Assembly (NCBI GenBank): GCA_964458545.1
Contig: CAYWJF010000002.1
Coordinates: 1-59,439, forward strand
Reading direction: 5' to 3'
DNA length: 59,439 bases
DNA from: JAYFNU01 sp964458545
GTDB taxonomy: Bacteria > Bacillota > Clostridia > Oscillospirales > Ruminococcaceae
In this document: positions 44,049 to 50,869 of the stretch, piece by piece
How the letters are laid out: each line of letters starts with the position of its first letter
Position numbering within the stretch: the stretch's first letter is position 1
Made by a program: the position numbers and the translations under genes
Notes under the pieces: generated by a model
What the model saw: the letters and a program-made list of their open reading frames with translations, nothing else
The model's database searches: none
What the model was told of the DNA's origin: nothing

Positions 44049-45229
44049 CTTCCGCCCTCCGTTTCGTAAGCTTTGCTGTCGTTCGAGATGATAATTCGCT
44101 CGGTGTGTTTCGAGGTAAAGAGCGCTCCCTCGCAGCGGCAGACCGATATGCCGCAGCTTTCGGCAAACTCCTTTGCCGTTATCCTTTCGCCCTCGCTTTC
44201 GCCTACGAGCACAGCCGTGTCTCCCTTTCGCGCGTTCGGCGCGTTTGAAAGGTCAACAAGCATATGTCCCATATAAACGCTTCCTATTGTTTTTACACGT
44301 CTGCCGTTTACCAGAAGCGGCAGATTTTTTCTGCCGAGAAGCGCGGGTAGGTAGCCGTAGCCCGCCGTTATAAGCCCTAAGCGGGTCGGTCCGCTTACAC
44401 CGTGGTCGCAGTCGTAGAAGCTGACTGCTTTATCGGTTTCGACTATACGTTCTATTGTGGAAAAAAGCGATATAACGGGACGCAGAAAGGAGATATCCTG
44501 CGAGCTGTAGGAGGGAAGTCCGAATAGGTTTGTGCCTATCCTCACGGCGTCAAAGGGAAGCGTCTCGCTCTGCCAAGAGGCGCTTGTGGCGAGGTGGCAG
44601 ATAACGCGTCTGTTGAGCTTTTTTGCTCTTCTACACATTTCATAAAAGCTTTGTCTTACAGCGTCTGCGCCGTCCCGATAAAGCGACGGCGCGTGGGCGA
44701 AGAGCGAAAAAAGTCGAAGACAACGGCTTTCGGCTATCCTTTCAAGCGCATTGTCGTAATCGCTTGGCGGCATTCCTACGCCGCTGTTGCAGATGTCAAG
44801 CCTAAGCGAGATGTCCCGTTTACCGTTTCGTGCTAATCTGTCGTTTGGTATATAGCCGTTATCCTTAGCTTGGTCGTCAAGCTGCGGTTCAGCCGCTCCT
44901 TTAATGTATATGTCGCGAAGAGCGTCGATTATATCGAGCCCGTCCGCGGGAAGAATAATTCCGTCCGTATCCAGAAACGCCGCCGCTTTGTCTATGGGCG
45001 CAAGAACAAAGACCTTTTTATTAGGAGCCGCCGCGCGAAGCTTCAAAGCCTCCTCCACGCTTTCGGCGGCAAAGGCGAAAACCCTGTCCTTCAAAACGCG
45101 CGCCGCCTCCGCCGCGCCGCAGGAGTACGCGTCGTGCTTCAGTACGGCTATAAGCTTTTTATTTGAGCGCACCGAAAGCTCACGGGCGTTATGCTCGAGA
45201 GCGTCTGTGTCAATACACGAACAGAGCAT
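44045..45229 (-). CDS. divergent alanine racemase-like PLP enzyme
   Basis: A 394-residue fold-type III enzyme. The N-terminal barrel has the PLP lysine in AVLKHDAYSCG (Lys31; the usual form is KADAYGHG). The beta-domain keeps a tyrosine at the GYADG position (GYGYLPA), but the usual GRVCMDQ is GSVYMGH, so the conserved Arg and Asp are lost. Hence it may be a racemase of altered specificity rather than the housekeeping Alr. AGGGAGG precedes the ATG. Cotranscribed with the GNAT gene and divergent from the sigma factor. Confidence 0.8.
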   Translation of the reverse strand: MLCSCIDTDALEHNARELSVRSNKKLIAVLKHDAYSCGAAEAARVLKDRVFAFAAESVEEALKLRAAAPNKKVFVLAPIDKAAAFLDTDGIILPADGLDIIDALRDIYIKGAAEPQLDDQAKDNGYIPNDRLARNGKRDISLRLDICNSGVGMPPSDYDNALERIAESRCLRLFSLFAHAPSLYRDGADAVRQSFYEMCRRAKKLNRRVICHLATSASWQSETLPFDAVRIGTNLFGLPSYSSQDISFLRPVISLFSTIERIVETDKAVSFYDCDHGVSGPTRLGLITAGYGYLPALLGRKNLPLLVNGRRVKTIGSVYMGHMLVDLSNAPNARKGDTAVLVGESEGERITAKEFAESCGISVCRCEGALFTSKHTERIIISNDSKAYETEGGR

Positions 45230-45286
45230 TTTTTCGCCTCCCTTAGGGTTATACTATTCAACAGTCTCCCTTCAGGTGAAAAAAGC

Positions 45287-45315
45287 TTGTTAATTTTTCC
45301 TTATCCATATATAAT
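45287..45315 (+). promoter_or_regulatory. promoter of the ECF sigma operon
   Basis: TTGTTA (45287-45292), 17-base spacer, TATAAT (45310-45315). A hairpin GCCTCT/AGAGGC (about 45341-45361) follows just before the ribosome binding site. Confidence 0.6.
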
Positions 45316-45374
45316 TAATGCAACAAATCAGGAAAAAAACGCCTCTTTATTGGTAGAGGCAAAAGAGGTTTGCT

Positions 45375-45905
45375 TTGGAAAAGGACGAGATGCTGCGGCT
45401 TGTGTCGGCGGCGAAAAAACAGGATAAAGAAGCCTTCGCGAAGCTTTACGAGGGCTATTACAAGGCGCTTTTTAAGGCGGCTTACTATATACTCGGCAAC
45501 CGTCACGACGCTGAGGACACGGTAATGGATACGGTAATCGACGCGTACGGCTCAATAGACAAGCTCAGAAACGACGAAGCGTTCGACGGCTGGATATTTA
45601 AAATACTTTATAACAAGGCGCGGCGCAAAAGGGGAACGCTTATTTATACTGCCGCGGCGGAGCTAAACGAGGATACTGCGGCGGACAGCTCGGATTTTGA
45701 CTGCGTAAGCGAAAACGCCGACCTTATGAACGCGCTTTTTACGTTAAGCGGCGAGGAAAGAACGATTATCGTGCTATCGGTCGTCGGCGGATATTCTTCG
45801 CCTGAGATAGCGAAAATCACCTCGCTTAACGCGAACACCGTGCGCTCAAAGCAGATGCGCGCGCTCTCGAAGCTACGGACAATTCTTGAAGGGGGGAAGG
45901 CGTAA
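45375..45905 (+). CDS. RNA polymerase sigma factor, ECF type
   Basis: A 176-residue sigma-70-family protein: region 2 at about 20-90 (YILGNRHDAEDTVMDTVIDAYGSI, with AFDGWIFKILYNKARR) and region 4 at about 115-170 (LSGEERTIIVLSVVGGYSSPEIAKI, helix-turn-helix NTVRSKQMRAL). The start is TTG, supported by AGAGG seven bases before it. It overlaps the next gene, the presumed anti-sigma factor, by one base. Target promoters cannot be told from the sequence. Confidence 0.92.
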   Translation: MEKDEMLRLVSAAKKQDKEAFAKLYEGYYKALFKAAYYILGNRHDAEDTVMDTVIDAYGSIDKLRNDEAFDGWIFKILYNKARRKRGTLIYTAAAELNEDTAADSSDFDCVSENADLMNALFTLSGEERTIIVLSVVGGYSSPEIAKITSLNANTVRSKQMRALSKLRTILEGGKA

Positions 45906-46366
45906 TGGACGAAAATGAGCTAAAGCTATTTGAAGAGCGCTTAAAAACGGCGTTTCGCGACGTTGACACGCCCGCCACGCTTTCACCCGAAAATGTCATT
46001 GCAAGGCTTGACGGAAAGAAAAATACTTCGATTAAGCTGAACGTCAAGCGTTTCGCCTCGCTCGCGGCGGCGTTTGTTGTCTTCGTCGGCGGCGCAGTGA
46101 CCTTGTCTTTTTATATGAACTCCTTAGCGAAGGGTGGGGCGGACGCCGCGCCCGCCGAGAGCGTGGCGGATGAGGAGGCTATCCTTTTTGACAGCCTTAC
46201 AATGGGCGAGGAAATTAAGGAGGACGGCTTTAGCGTCGCTCAAAACGGCGGCGTGGGCGAAGACAATCAGAAGCTTGAGAGCGAGGAAGAGGATGAAGAG
46301 GACGACGAAGAGGATAAAGACAAAGAGGACGAAAAAAATGAGGAAACCGAGGGCTCTGTCGGCTGA
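45905..46366 (+). CDS. probable membrane anti-sigma factor
   Basis: A 153-residue protein with one membrane helix (about 49-72, FASLAAAFVVFVGGAVTLSFY), a short cytoplasmic N-terminus and an outside part that ends in about 35 almost purely acidic residues. I see no zinc-binding HxxxCxxC, so it is not a ZAS-type. Its role is inferred from its place directly behind the sigma gene, sharing one base with it. The very acidic tail could bind cations or wall material. Confidence 0.65.
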   Translation: MDENELKLFEERLKTAFRDVDTPATLSPENVIARLDGKKNTSIKLNVKRFASLAAAFVVFVGGAVTLSFYMNSLAKGGADAAPAESVADEEAILFDSLTMGEEIKEDGFSVAQNGGVGEDNQKLESEEEDEEDDEEDKDKEDEKNEETEGSVG

Positions 46367-46371
46367 TTAAG

Positions 46372-46401
46372 TTGACGGTTCATTTAAAATAGTTATATAA
46401 T
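46372..46401 (+). promoter_or_regulatory. strong promoter-like element ahead of the small anchored protein
   Basis: TTGACG (46372-46377), 18-base spacer, perfect TATAAT (46396-46401). Transcripts would start inside or just before the adjacent hairpin. Confidence 0.55.
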
Positions 46402-46430
46402 AAGAGCACCTTAGGAAAGGTGCTCTTTTA
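46402..46430 (+). terminator. terminator-like hairpin at the end of the sigma operon
   Basis: AAGAGCACCTT/AAGGTGCTCTT, eleven-base perfect stem, loop AGGA, followed by TTA. Its 3' arm also contains the AAAGG that would serve as ribosome binding site for the next gene, so it may control that gene too. Confidence 0.7.
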
Positions 46431-46432
46431 CT

Positions 46433-46879
46433 TTGAAAAAAATTATTATTGCTCTTGTGCTCTTCGCGGCGGCGGGAGCCATTACATTTGTGTTAAAAGA
46501 CTTTATAGACCGTAAAAACCCCGATTACGCCATACCGCAGATAGTTGTCACGGCGGACTCAAGCGAGGTTTCCACCGTAGTTAGCGGCTATAGCTGGAGG
46601 TTTGTCTTCGGCGAGCCTGTCGTTCGAGAAGAAACGCCCGTAACCGAGCTTTCGGTGGCGGCGACCGAGCTTCTCGGCGGCGAAAAGCTAAGCATTAAAT
46701 TTTCTCAGCCAACGACAGACTATACCGTAAGGCGAAGCGGAAGCTTCAACTACGATTTTAGTCCCACGGACGATATGACCGTGCCTTACGAAAGCGGCGG
46801 TTATCTGTATGAGGTTATCGCGACCTACGAAAGCGGTACTGTGCAGTACTACTTTTATGTTGTAGTGACCGAGCAATAG
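46433..46879 (+). CDS. small secreted or membrane-anchored protein of unknown function
   Basis: Not recognised. 148 residues: MKKIIIALVLFAAAGAITFV is a signal peptide or anchor helix, followed by a single beta-rich domain (about 35-148) with SWRFVFGEPVVREET and ending YYFYVVVTEQ. It has no cysteine, so it is not a lipoprotein. TTG start at 46433, chosen because it puts the hydrophobic helix at the N-terminus; the ribosome binding site (AAAGG) is ten bases off and within a hairpin. Lies between the anti-sigma and SpoIID-like genes, so it may belong to an envelope module. Confidence 0.6.
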   Translation: MKKIIIALVLFAAAGAITFVLKDFIDRKNPDYAIPQIVVTADSSEVSTVVSGYSWRFVFGEPVVREETPVTELSVAATELLGGEKLSIKFSQPTTDYTVRRSGSFNYDFSPTDDMTVPYESGGYLYEVIATYESGTVQYYFYVVVTEQ

Positions 46880-46884
46880 TATGA

Positions 46885-46934
46885 ACCCCCTTGACCCTAT
46901 TCGCATAACATAATGTGAATAAGGAAAAGGGGGT
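46885..46934 (+). promoter_or_regulatory. long hairpin masking the ribosome binding site of the SpoIID-like gene
   Basis: Outer stem ACCCCCTT (46885-46892)/AAGGGGGT (46927-46934), perfect eight pairs; inner stem CCCTATTCGCAT/ATGTGAATAAGG with one mismatch and one G-T pair. The 3' arm contains the GGGGG that must bind the ribosome, seven bases before the ATG at 46941. No T-run follows, so it is not a normal terminator. Confidence 0.6.
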
Positions 46935-46940
46935 ATTATT

Positions 46941-48704
46941 ATGGAGAAGGGATATTTAAAGGTCGAGGTGACCTATGGGCGCGAGGGCGTTCCCGCGGCG
47001 GCGGCGCTCGTAAGAGCGGCGTTGCTTGACGAAGCCGACGGGCAAACAGCGATAACCGACGCTTCGGGTAAGACGGGAACCTTTGAGTTTGACGCACCCG
47101 ATAAGGCGCTTAGCCTCGACCCGAACTACGAAGGGGAAGTTTATACTCGCGTTAGGGTAACGGTGGAGCTTGAGCGGTTCAAGTACACAACAATAGTCGG
47201 CGCACAGGTGTTCGCGGGCGAAACGGCAATTCTTCCGATAAACATTGAGCCCGCTGAGCTCAGCGAGGAGCAGTCGGGAAAGGTATCTGACTACGTGATA
47301 CCGAACCACAAGGTCAGCGACAACCTGCCGAATGACCAAGACGTTCCGCCAGAGGACGCGCGGATACTCGGCTTTGTATTCGTGCCAGACTACATAACCG
47401 TACATCTGGGCAGACCCGACGCGCCAGCACAGAACGTAACGGTAAGCTTTGTCGATTACATTAAAAACGTCTGCTGCTCGGAAATCTATCCGACGTGGCC
47501 AGAAAACGCGCTGAGGGCAAATATCTACTGCCAGATTTCTCTTGCCCTCAACAGAATTTTTACCGAATGGTACAGAAGTAAGGGCTATTCCTTCGATATC
47601 ACGAATTCCACCAGCTTCGACCAGTATTTCGTTTACGGTCGTAATATCTACGAGAATATCAGCAATATTGTTGACGGGCTTTTCGACCAGTATCTTCGCA
47701 AAGGTGTTTCGCTCGCGCCGTACTACGCGGAATACTGCAACGGCACCACGGCGACCTGCCCCGGGCTTTCTCAGTGGGGTACGGTGACGCTCGCGAACCA
47801 AGGCTATTCGCCGCTCGGAATTATAAGGTATTATTACGGTAGCCAGATGAATATCTACACCGCGCCCACGGGCAACAGCTCGATAGAGTCTTACCCCGGC
47901 ACGGCGCTTCGCCGCGGCTCGACGGGGGGCGACGTAGTGCTTATTCAGGAGCTTCTTACGAGGATACGCAGAAACTATCCGCTTATTCCAAGCGTAGGCA
48001 CTATAGACGGCATCTTCGGCGCCGCGACTGAGGCTGCGGTAAGACAGTTCCAAAACATCTTCAACCTTACCGCCGACGGAGTTGTTGGCAAGGCTACTTG
48101 GTACAGAATTTCCTATATATATGTCGCGGTAACAAAACTTGCGGAGCTCGGCGGAGAGAGTATAACCAACCCCTCGATTATTTCACCCGTGCCGAGTACG
48201 GTGCTTCGTTTAGGCTCGACGGGCGAGACCGTCTCGCTCGCGCAATACCTTCTTAGAATAGCGGGCGAATACTACGAAACGGTGAACCCGATAACTATTG
48301 ACGGCATCTTCGGCGCACGCACGCAGCAGGCGGTAACGGCGTTCCAGTTTGCCCAAAATCTTTCCGCCGACGGAATAATCGGGCGCGACACATGGAATAA
48401 GCTGTACAGAATCTACTATTCCGTCAACAACTCGTTAGACATAAGCGCCTCCTATCCGGGAAGCGTGCTTACAACGGGCAGCATAGGCAGCAACGTAGCC
48501 TTAATGCAGCGCTACTTAAACTACATAAGAACCTACTATCCGAGCATACCCGCCATTACAATAGACTCCCAGTACGGAAGCGCGACGCGCGCGGCGGTAA
48601 CGGCGTTTCAGCGTTTGTTCGGACTTACCGCGGACGGAATTATCGGCAGAACAACGTGGAGCGCGATAGTAGCCGTATACGACCGCGTGGTGGTGTACGT
48701 TTAG
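46941..48704 (+). CDS. SpoIID/LytB-like protein with three peptidoglycan-binding domains
   Basis: 587 residues. Order: beta-sandwich, carboxypeptidase-regulatory-like domain (about 1-105); linker; SpoIID-like domain (about 150-310; NVTVSFVDYIKNVCCSEI, WPENALRANIYCQIS, LSQWGTVTLANQGYSPL, IIRYYYG); then three PG_binding_1 repeats (about 320-395, 415-490, 505-580), each with LRxGSxGxxVxxxQ-, IDGIFG- and ADGIIGRxTW-type elements. No signal peptide. The N-terminal domain plus three wall-binding repeats without an export signal suggests a mother-cell protein deposited on the spore, but this is inference. Enzyme activity (glycan lyase) not shown. Confidence 0.85.
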   Translation: MEKGYLKVEVTYGREGVPAAAALVRAALLDEADGQTAITDASGKTGTFEFDAPDKALSLDPNYEGEVYTRVRVTVELERFKYTTIVGAQVFAGETAILPINIEPAELSEEQSGKVSDYVIPNHKVSDNLPNDQDVPPEDARILGFVFVPDYITVHLGRPDAPAQNVTVSFVDYIKNVCCSEIYPTWPENALRANIYCQISLALNRIFTEWYRSKGYSFDITNSTSFDQYFVYGRNIYENISNIVDGLFDQYLRKGVSLAPYYAEYCNGTTATCPGLSQWGTVTLANQGYSPLGIIRYYYGSQMNIYTAPTGNSSIESYPGTALRRGSTGGDVVLIQELLTRIRRNYPLIPSVGTIDGIFGAATEAAVRQFQNIFNLTADGVVGKATWYRISYIYVAVTKLAELGGESITNPSIISPVPSTVLRLGSTGETVSLAQYLLRIAGEYYETVNPITIDGIFGARTQQAVTAFQFAQNLSADGIIGRDTWNKLYRIYYSVNNSLDISASYPGSVLTTGSIGSNVALMQRYLNYIRTYYPSIPAITIDSQYGSATRAAVTAFQRLFGLTADGIIGRTTWSAIVAVYDRVVVYV

Positions 48705-48771
48705 CGTTTATTTGACAATAAAGTTAAAATATAATAATTTATAGATAATGAAGTTGAAAGAAAGTGAGCCA

Positions 48772-50232
48772 ATGGAAAAGCTAAAGGTAGGTCTGCTTAA
48801 CGATTCCTTCCCGCCCGCTATCGACGGCGTTGCGAACGTTACGGTAAACTACGCTAAAATTATAAATTCCGAGTACGGCGAAGCTGTTGTGGCTACGCCG
48901 TTCTATCCCGACGTCACCGACAACTATCCGTTCAAGGTGTATCGCTACCCCAGCATCTATGTAAGCGACCAGATTGGCTACCGTGCGGGTTACCCGTTCG
49001 ATGTTAAGGTGCTATATCAGCTCGAAAGGGAAGGGCTCGATATTATTCATACCCATTGTCCTTTCGTTTCTACAGTGCTCGCGCGTATGCTTCGCAGTAT
49101 TACGGGTACGCCTATTGTTTTCACCTACCACACAAAATTCGATATTGATATTGAAAAAGCTTTAGCGAGCGATTCTCTGCGCCGCGCGTCCATTAAGTTT
49201 ATTGTAAGTAACATTAGCGCCTGTGACGACGTTTGGGTGGTAAGCGAGGGCGCGGGTGAAAACCTCCGAAGTCTCGGCTATAAAGGCGAATATACCGTTA
49301 TGGAGAACGGCGTGGACTTTAAGCTCGGGCGTTCGCCAAAAGAGCGGGTGGACGCGCTTCGCGAAAGCTACGGTATCGGCGAGGATGAAACGGTATTCCT
49401 ATTTGTCGGACGAATGATGTGGTATAAGGGCGTTCAGCTTTCGCTTGACGGACTTAAGCGAATAAAGGAAAAGGGAAAAAGGTTTCGTTTCTTCCTTGTC
49501 GGTGACGGCGTTGACGCGAAGGATATAAAGGAATACGTTAAAAAAATAGGGCTTGAGGAAAATTGCGTTTTCACGGGCTCGGTGCTGGACCGCGAGCTGC
49601 TTCGCGACTATTTCACTATGGCGGACCTCTTCTTGTTCCCCTCCACCTTCGACACCAACGGCATAGTTGTCCGCGAGGCGGCGGCGTGCTATTGTCCGAG
49701 CTTATTAATAAAGGGAAGCTGCGCCGCCGAGGGGATAGAGGACGGCGTGACGGGCTTAATTATTCCCGCGTCGGTGGACGGTATGGAGCTTGCGCTTCAA
49801 AGCGCCTGCGAAGATAGGCAGAAGCTTAAAGAGATAGGCGAGAACGCCGCGGAAAAGATATATATTTCGTGGGAGGACGCGCTGAAAAAGGTAACCGCCC
49901 GCTACCGCGAGATTATCGCCCGCAATAAGGTTATCAGCAACCCGCCCGCGCTTCAGGAGGATATCAACGCCGCTATCGAGCTACTGAACGTACGATATAA
50001 CGAGAACAAGGATTTAATTCAGGAGCTTATCTGGGACACCCGCGACTGGATACAAAAGCTCGGTCTCGGCGACGAGAGCTTCACTAAGGTTTCGCGCGAG
50101 TTTGTGGACTTAGCGAAGGAAAGGATAGAAACCGTGGTCGAGCGCGACGGACGAAGACGAAAGATTATAACAGGAATAAAGAAAAACAGACGCGCCGAGC
50201 GAAAGGCACAACGCAAGGGGCAGGATTTATAA
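48772..50232 (+). CDS. glycosyltransferase family 4
   Basis: About 486 residues, GT-B fold, retaining. The N-terminal domain starts KVGLLNDSFPPAIDGVANVT and has HTHCPFVSTVLAR and YHTKFD; the C-terminal domain has FLFVGRMMWYKG and the nucleotide-sugar site FPSTFDTNGIVVREAAA. It resembles diacylglycerol glucosyltransferases and mannosyltransferases. A basic tail (about 420-486, ending in many Arg/Lys) may touch the membrane. AAGTGAG precedes the ATG at 48772; an upstream ATG at 48748 is less well placed. Possible TTGACA/TATAAT-like promoter elements at 48712-48740. Confidence 0.88.
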   Translation: MEKLKVGLLNDSFPPAIDGVANVTVNYAKIINSEYGEAVVATPFYPDVTDNYPFKVYRYPSIYVSDQIGYRAGYPFDVKVLYQLEREGLDIIHTHCPFVSTVLARMLRSITGTPIVFTYHTKFDIDIEKALASDSLRRASIKFIVSNISACDDVWVVSEGAGENLRSLGYKGEYTVMENGVDFKLGRSPKERVDALRESYGIGEDETVFLFVGRMMWYKGVQLSLDGLKRIKEKGKRFRFFLVGDGVDAKDIKEYVKKIGLEENCVFTGSVLDRELLRDYFTMADLFLFPSTFDTNGIVVREAAACYCPSLLIKGSCAAEGIEDGVTGLIIPASVDGMELALQSACEDRQKLKEIGENAAEKIYISWEDALKKVTARYREIIARNKVISNPPALQEDINAAIELLNVRYNENKDLIQELIWDTRDWIQKLGLGDESFTKVSREFVDLAKERIETVVERDGRRRKIITGIKKNRRAERKAQRKGQDL

Positions 50233-50240
50233 CCAAAATA

Positions 50241-50269
50241 AAAAGAACGGACAAAAGTCCGTTCTTTTC
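50241..50269 (+). terminator. terminator after the glycosyltransferase gene
   Basis: Twelve-base stem AAAAGAACGGAC/GTCCGTTCTTTT, loop AAAA. Works for both converging genes. Confidence 0.9.
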
Positions 50270-50287
50270 TTGTTAAGTAAAGTAACT

Positions 50288-50800
50288 TTAGAAAAACTTG
50301 AATTCGGTAATGCCGCTGAAGCCGAACAACTCGCCGACCACGCCGCCGACAAAGACGGAAAGCAGAAGCATTATTATGCCCGCCGCGACCACGCCGCAGA
50401 ATATCATAGGGAGAGCTTTTTTCCAGTTCATCTGCAAAATGGCGGCGATAAGCGAGCCCGTCCACGCGCCAGTGCCGGGAAGTGGGATAGCGACGAATAG
50501 GAAGAGCGCTAAAAGCTCGCCCTTTTGGAACTTCTCCGATTTTGCCTTCTCGGTAGCCTTATCAATTATCTTTTGGAAAAAGCCGCCTATCTTAGGAATT
50601 TTTGCGCACCACAGCAATACCTTTTGAGCGAAGAAGATAATAAACGGCGCGGGGATAATGTTACCAATGACACAAACGATATATGTAGGTATAAGCGGCA
50701 GACCCGCGGCAACGCCGACGGGAATAGCTCCGCGAAGCTCCACGATAGGGAGCATTGATATCAGAAAAACGTAGATATACTGTTCGATAATCTCTTTCAA
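50288..50800 (-). CDS. small multi-drug export family membrane protein (COG2426)
   Basis: A 170-residue protein with about four helices. MLPIVELRGAIPVG, then PIPTY-like LIPTYIV and the conserved VAIPLPGTGAWTGSL with FCGVVAAGI, are hallmarks of the COG2426 (Sm_multidrug_ex) family; no clear function is proven. An in-frame ATG at 50839 exists, but AAGGAG is properly spaced only from the TTG at 50800, the start used here. Confidence 0.85.
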   Translation of the reverse strand: MKEIIEQYIYVFLISMLPIVELRGAIPVGVAAGLPLIPTYIVCVIGNIIPAPFIIFFAQKVLLWCAKIPKIGGFFQKIIDKATEKAKSEKFQKGELLALFLFVAIPLPGTGAWTGSLIAAILQMNWKKALPMIFCGVVAAGIIMLLLSVFVGGVVGELFGFSGITEFKFF

Positions 50801-50869
50801 AACGGTTCTCCTTAATGGAATTCCGTAACAGTATATCATAAATCATTTTTTAGTTCAATTAATTTGCGA

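Noticed and set aside
46956..48053. Long basic minus-strand frame of 365 codons
   Set aside because: It lies wholly inside the SpoIID-like gene, is Arg/Tyr/Val-rich in the way antisense frames are, and matches no family.
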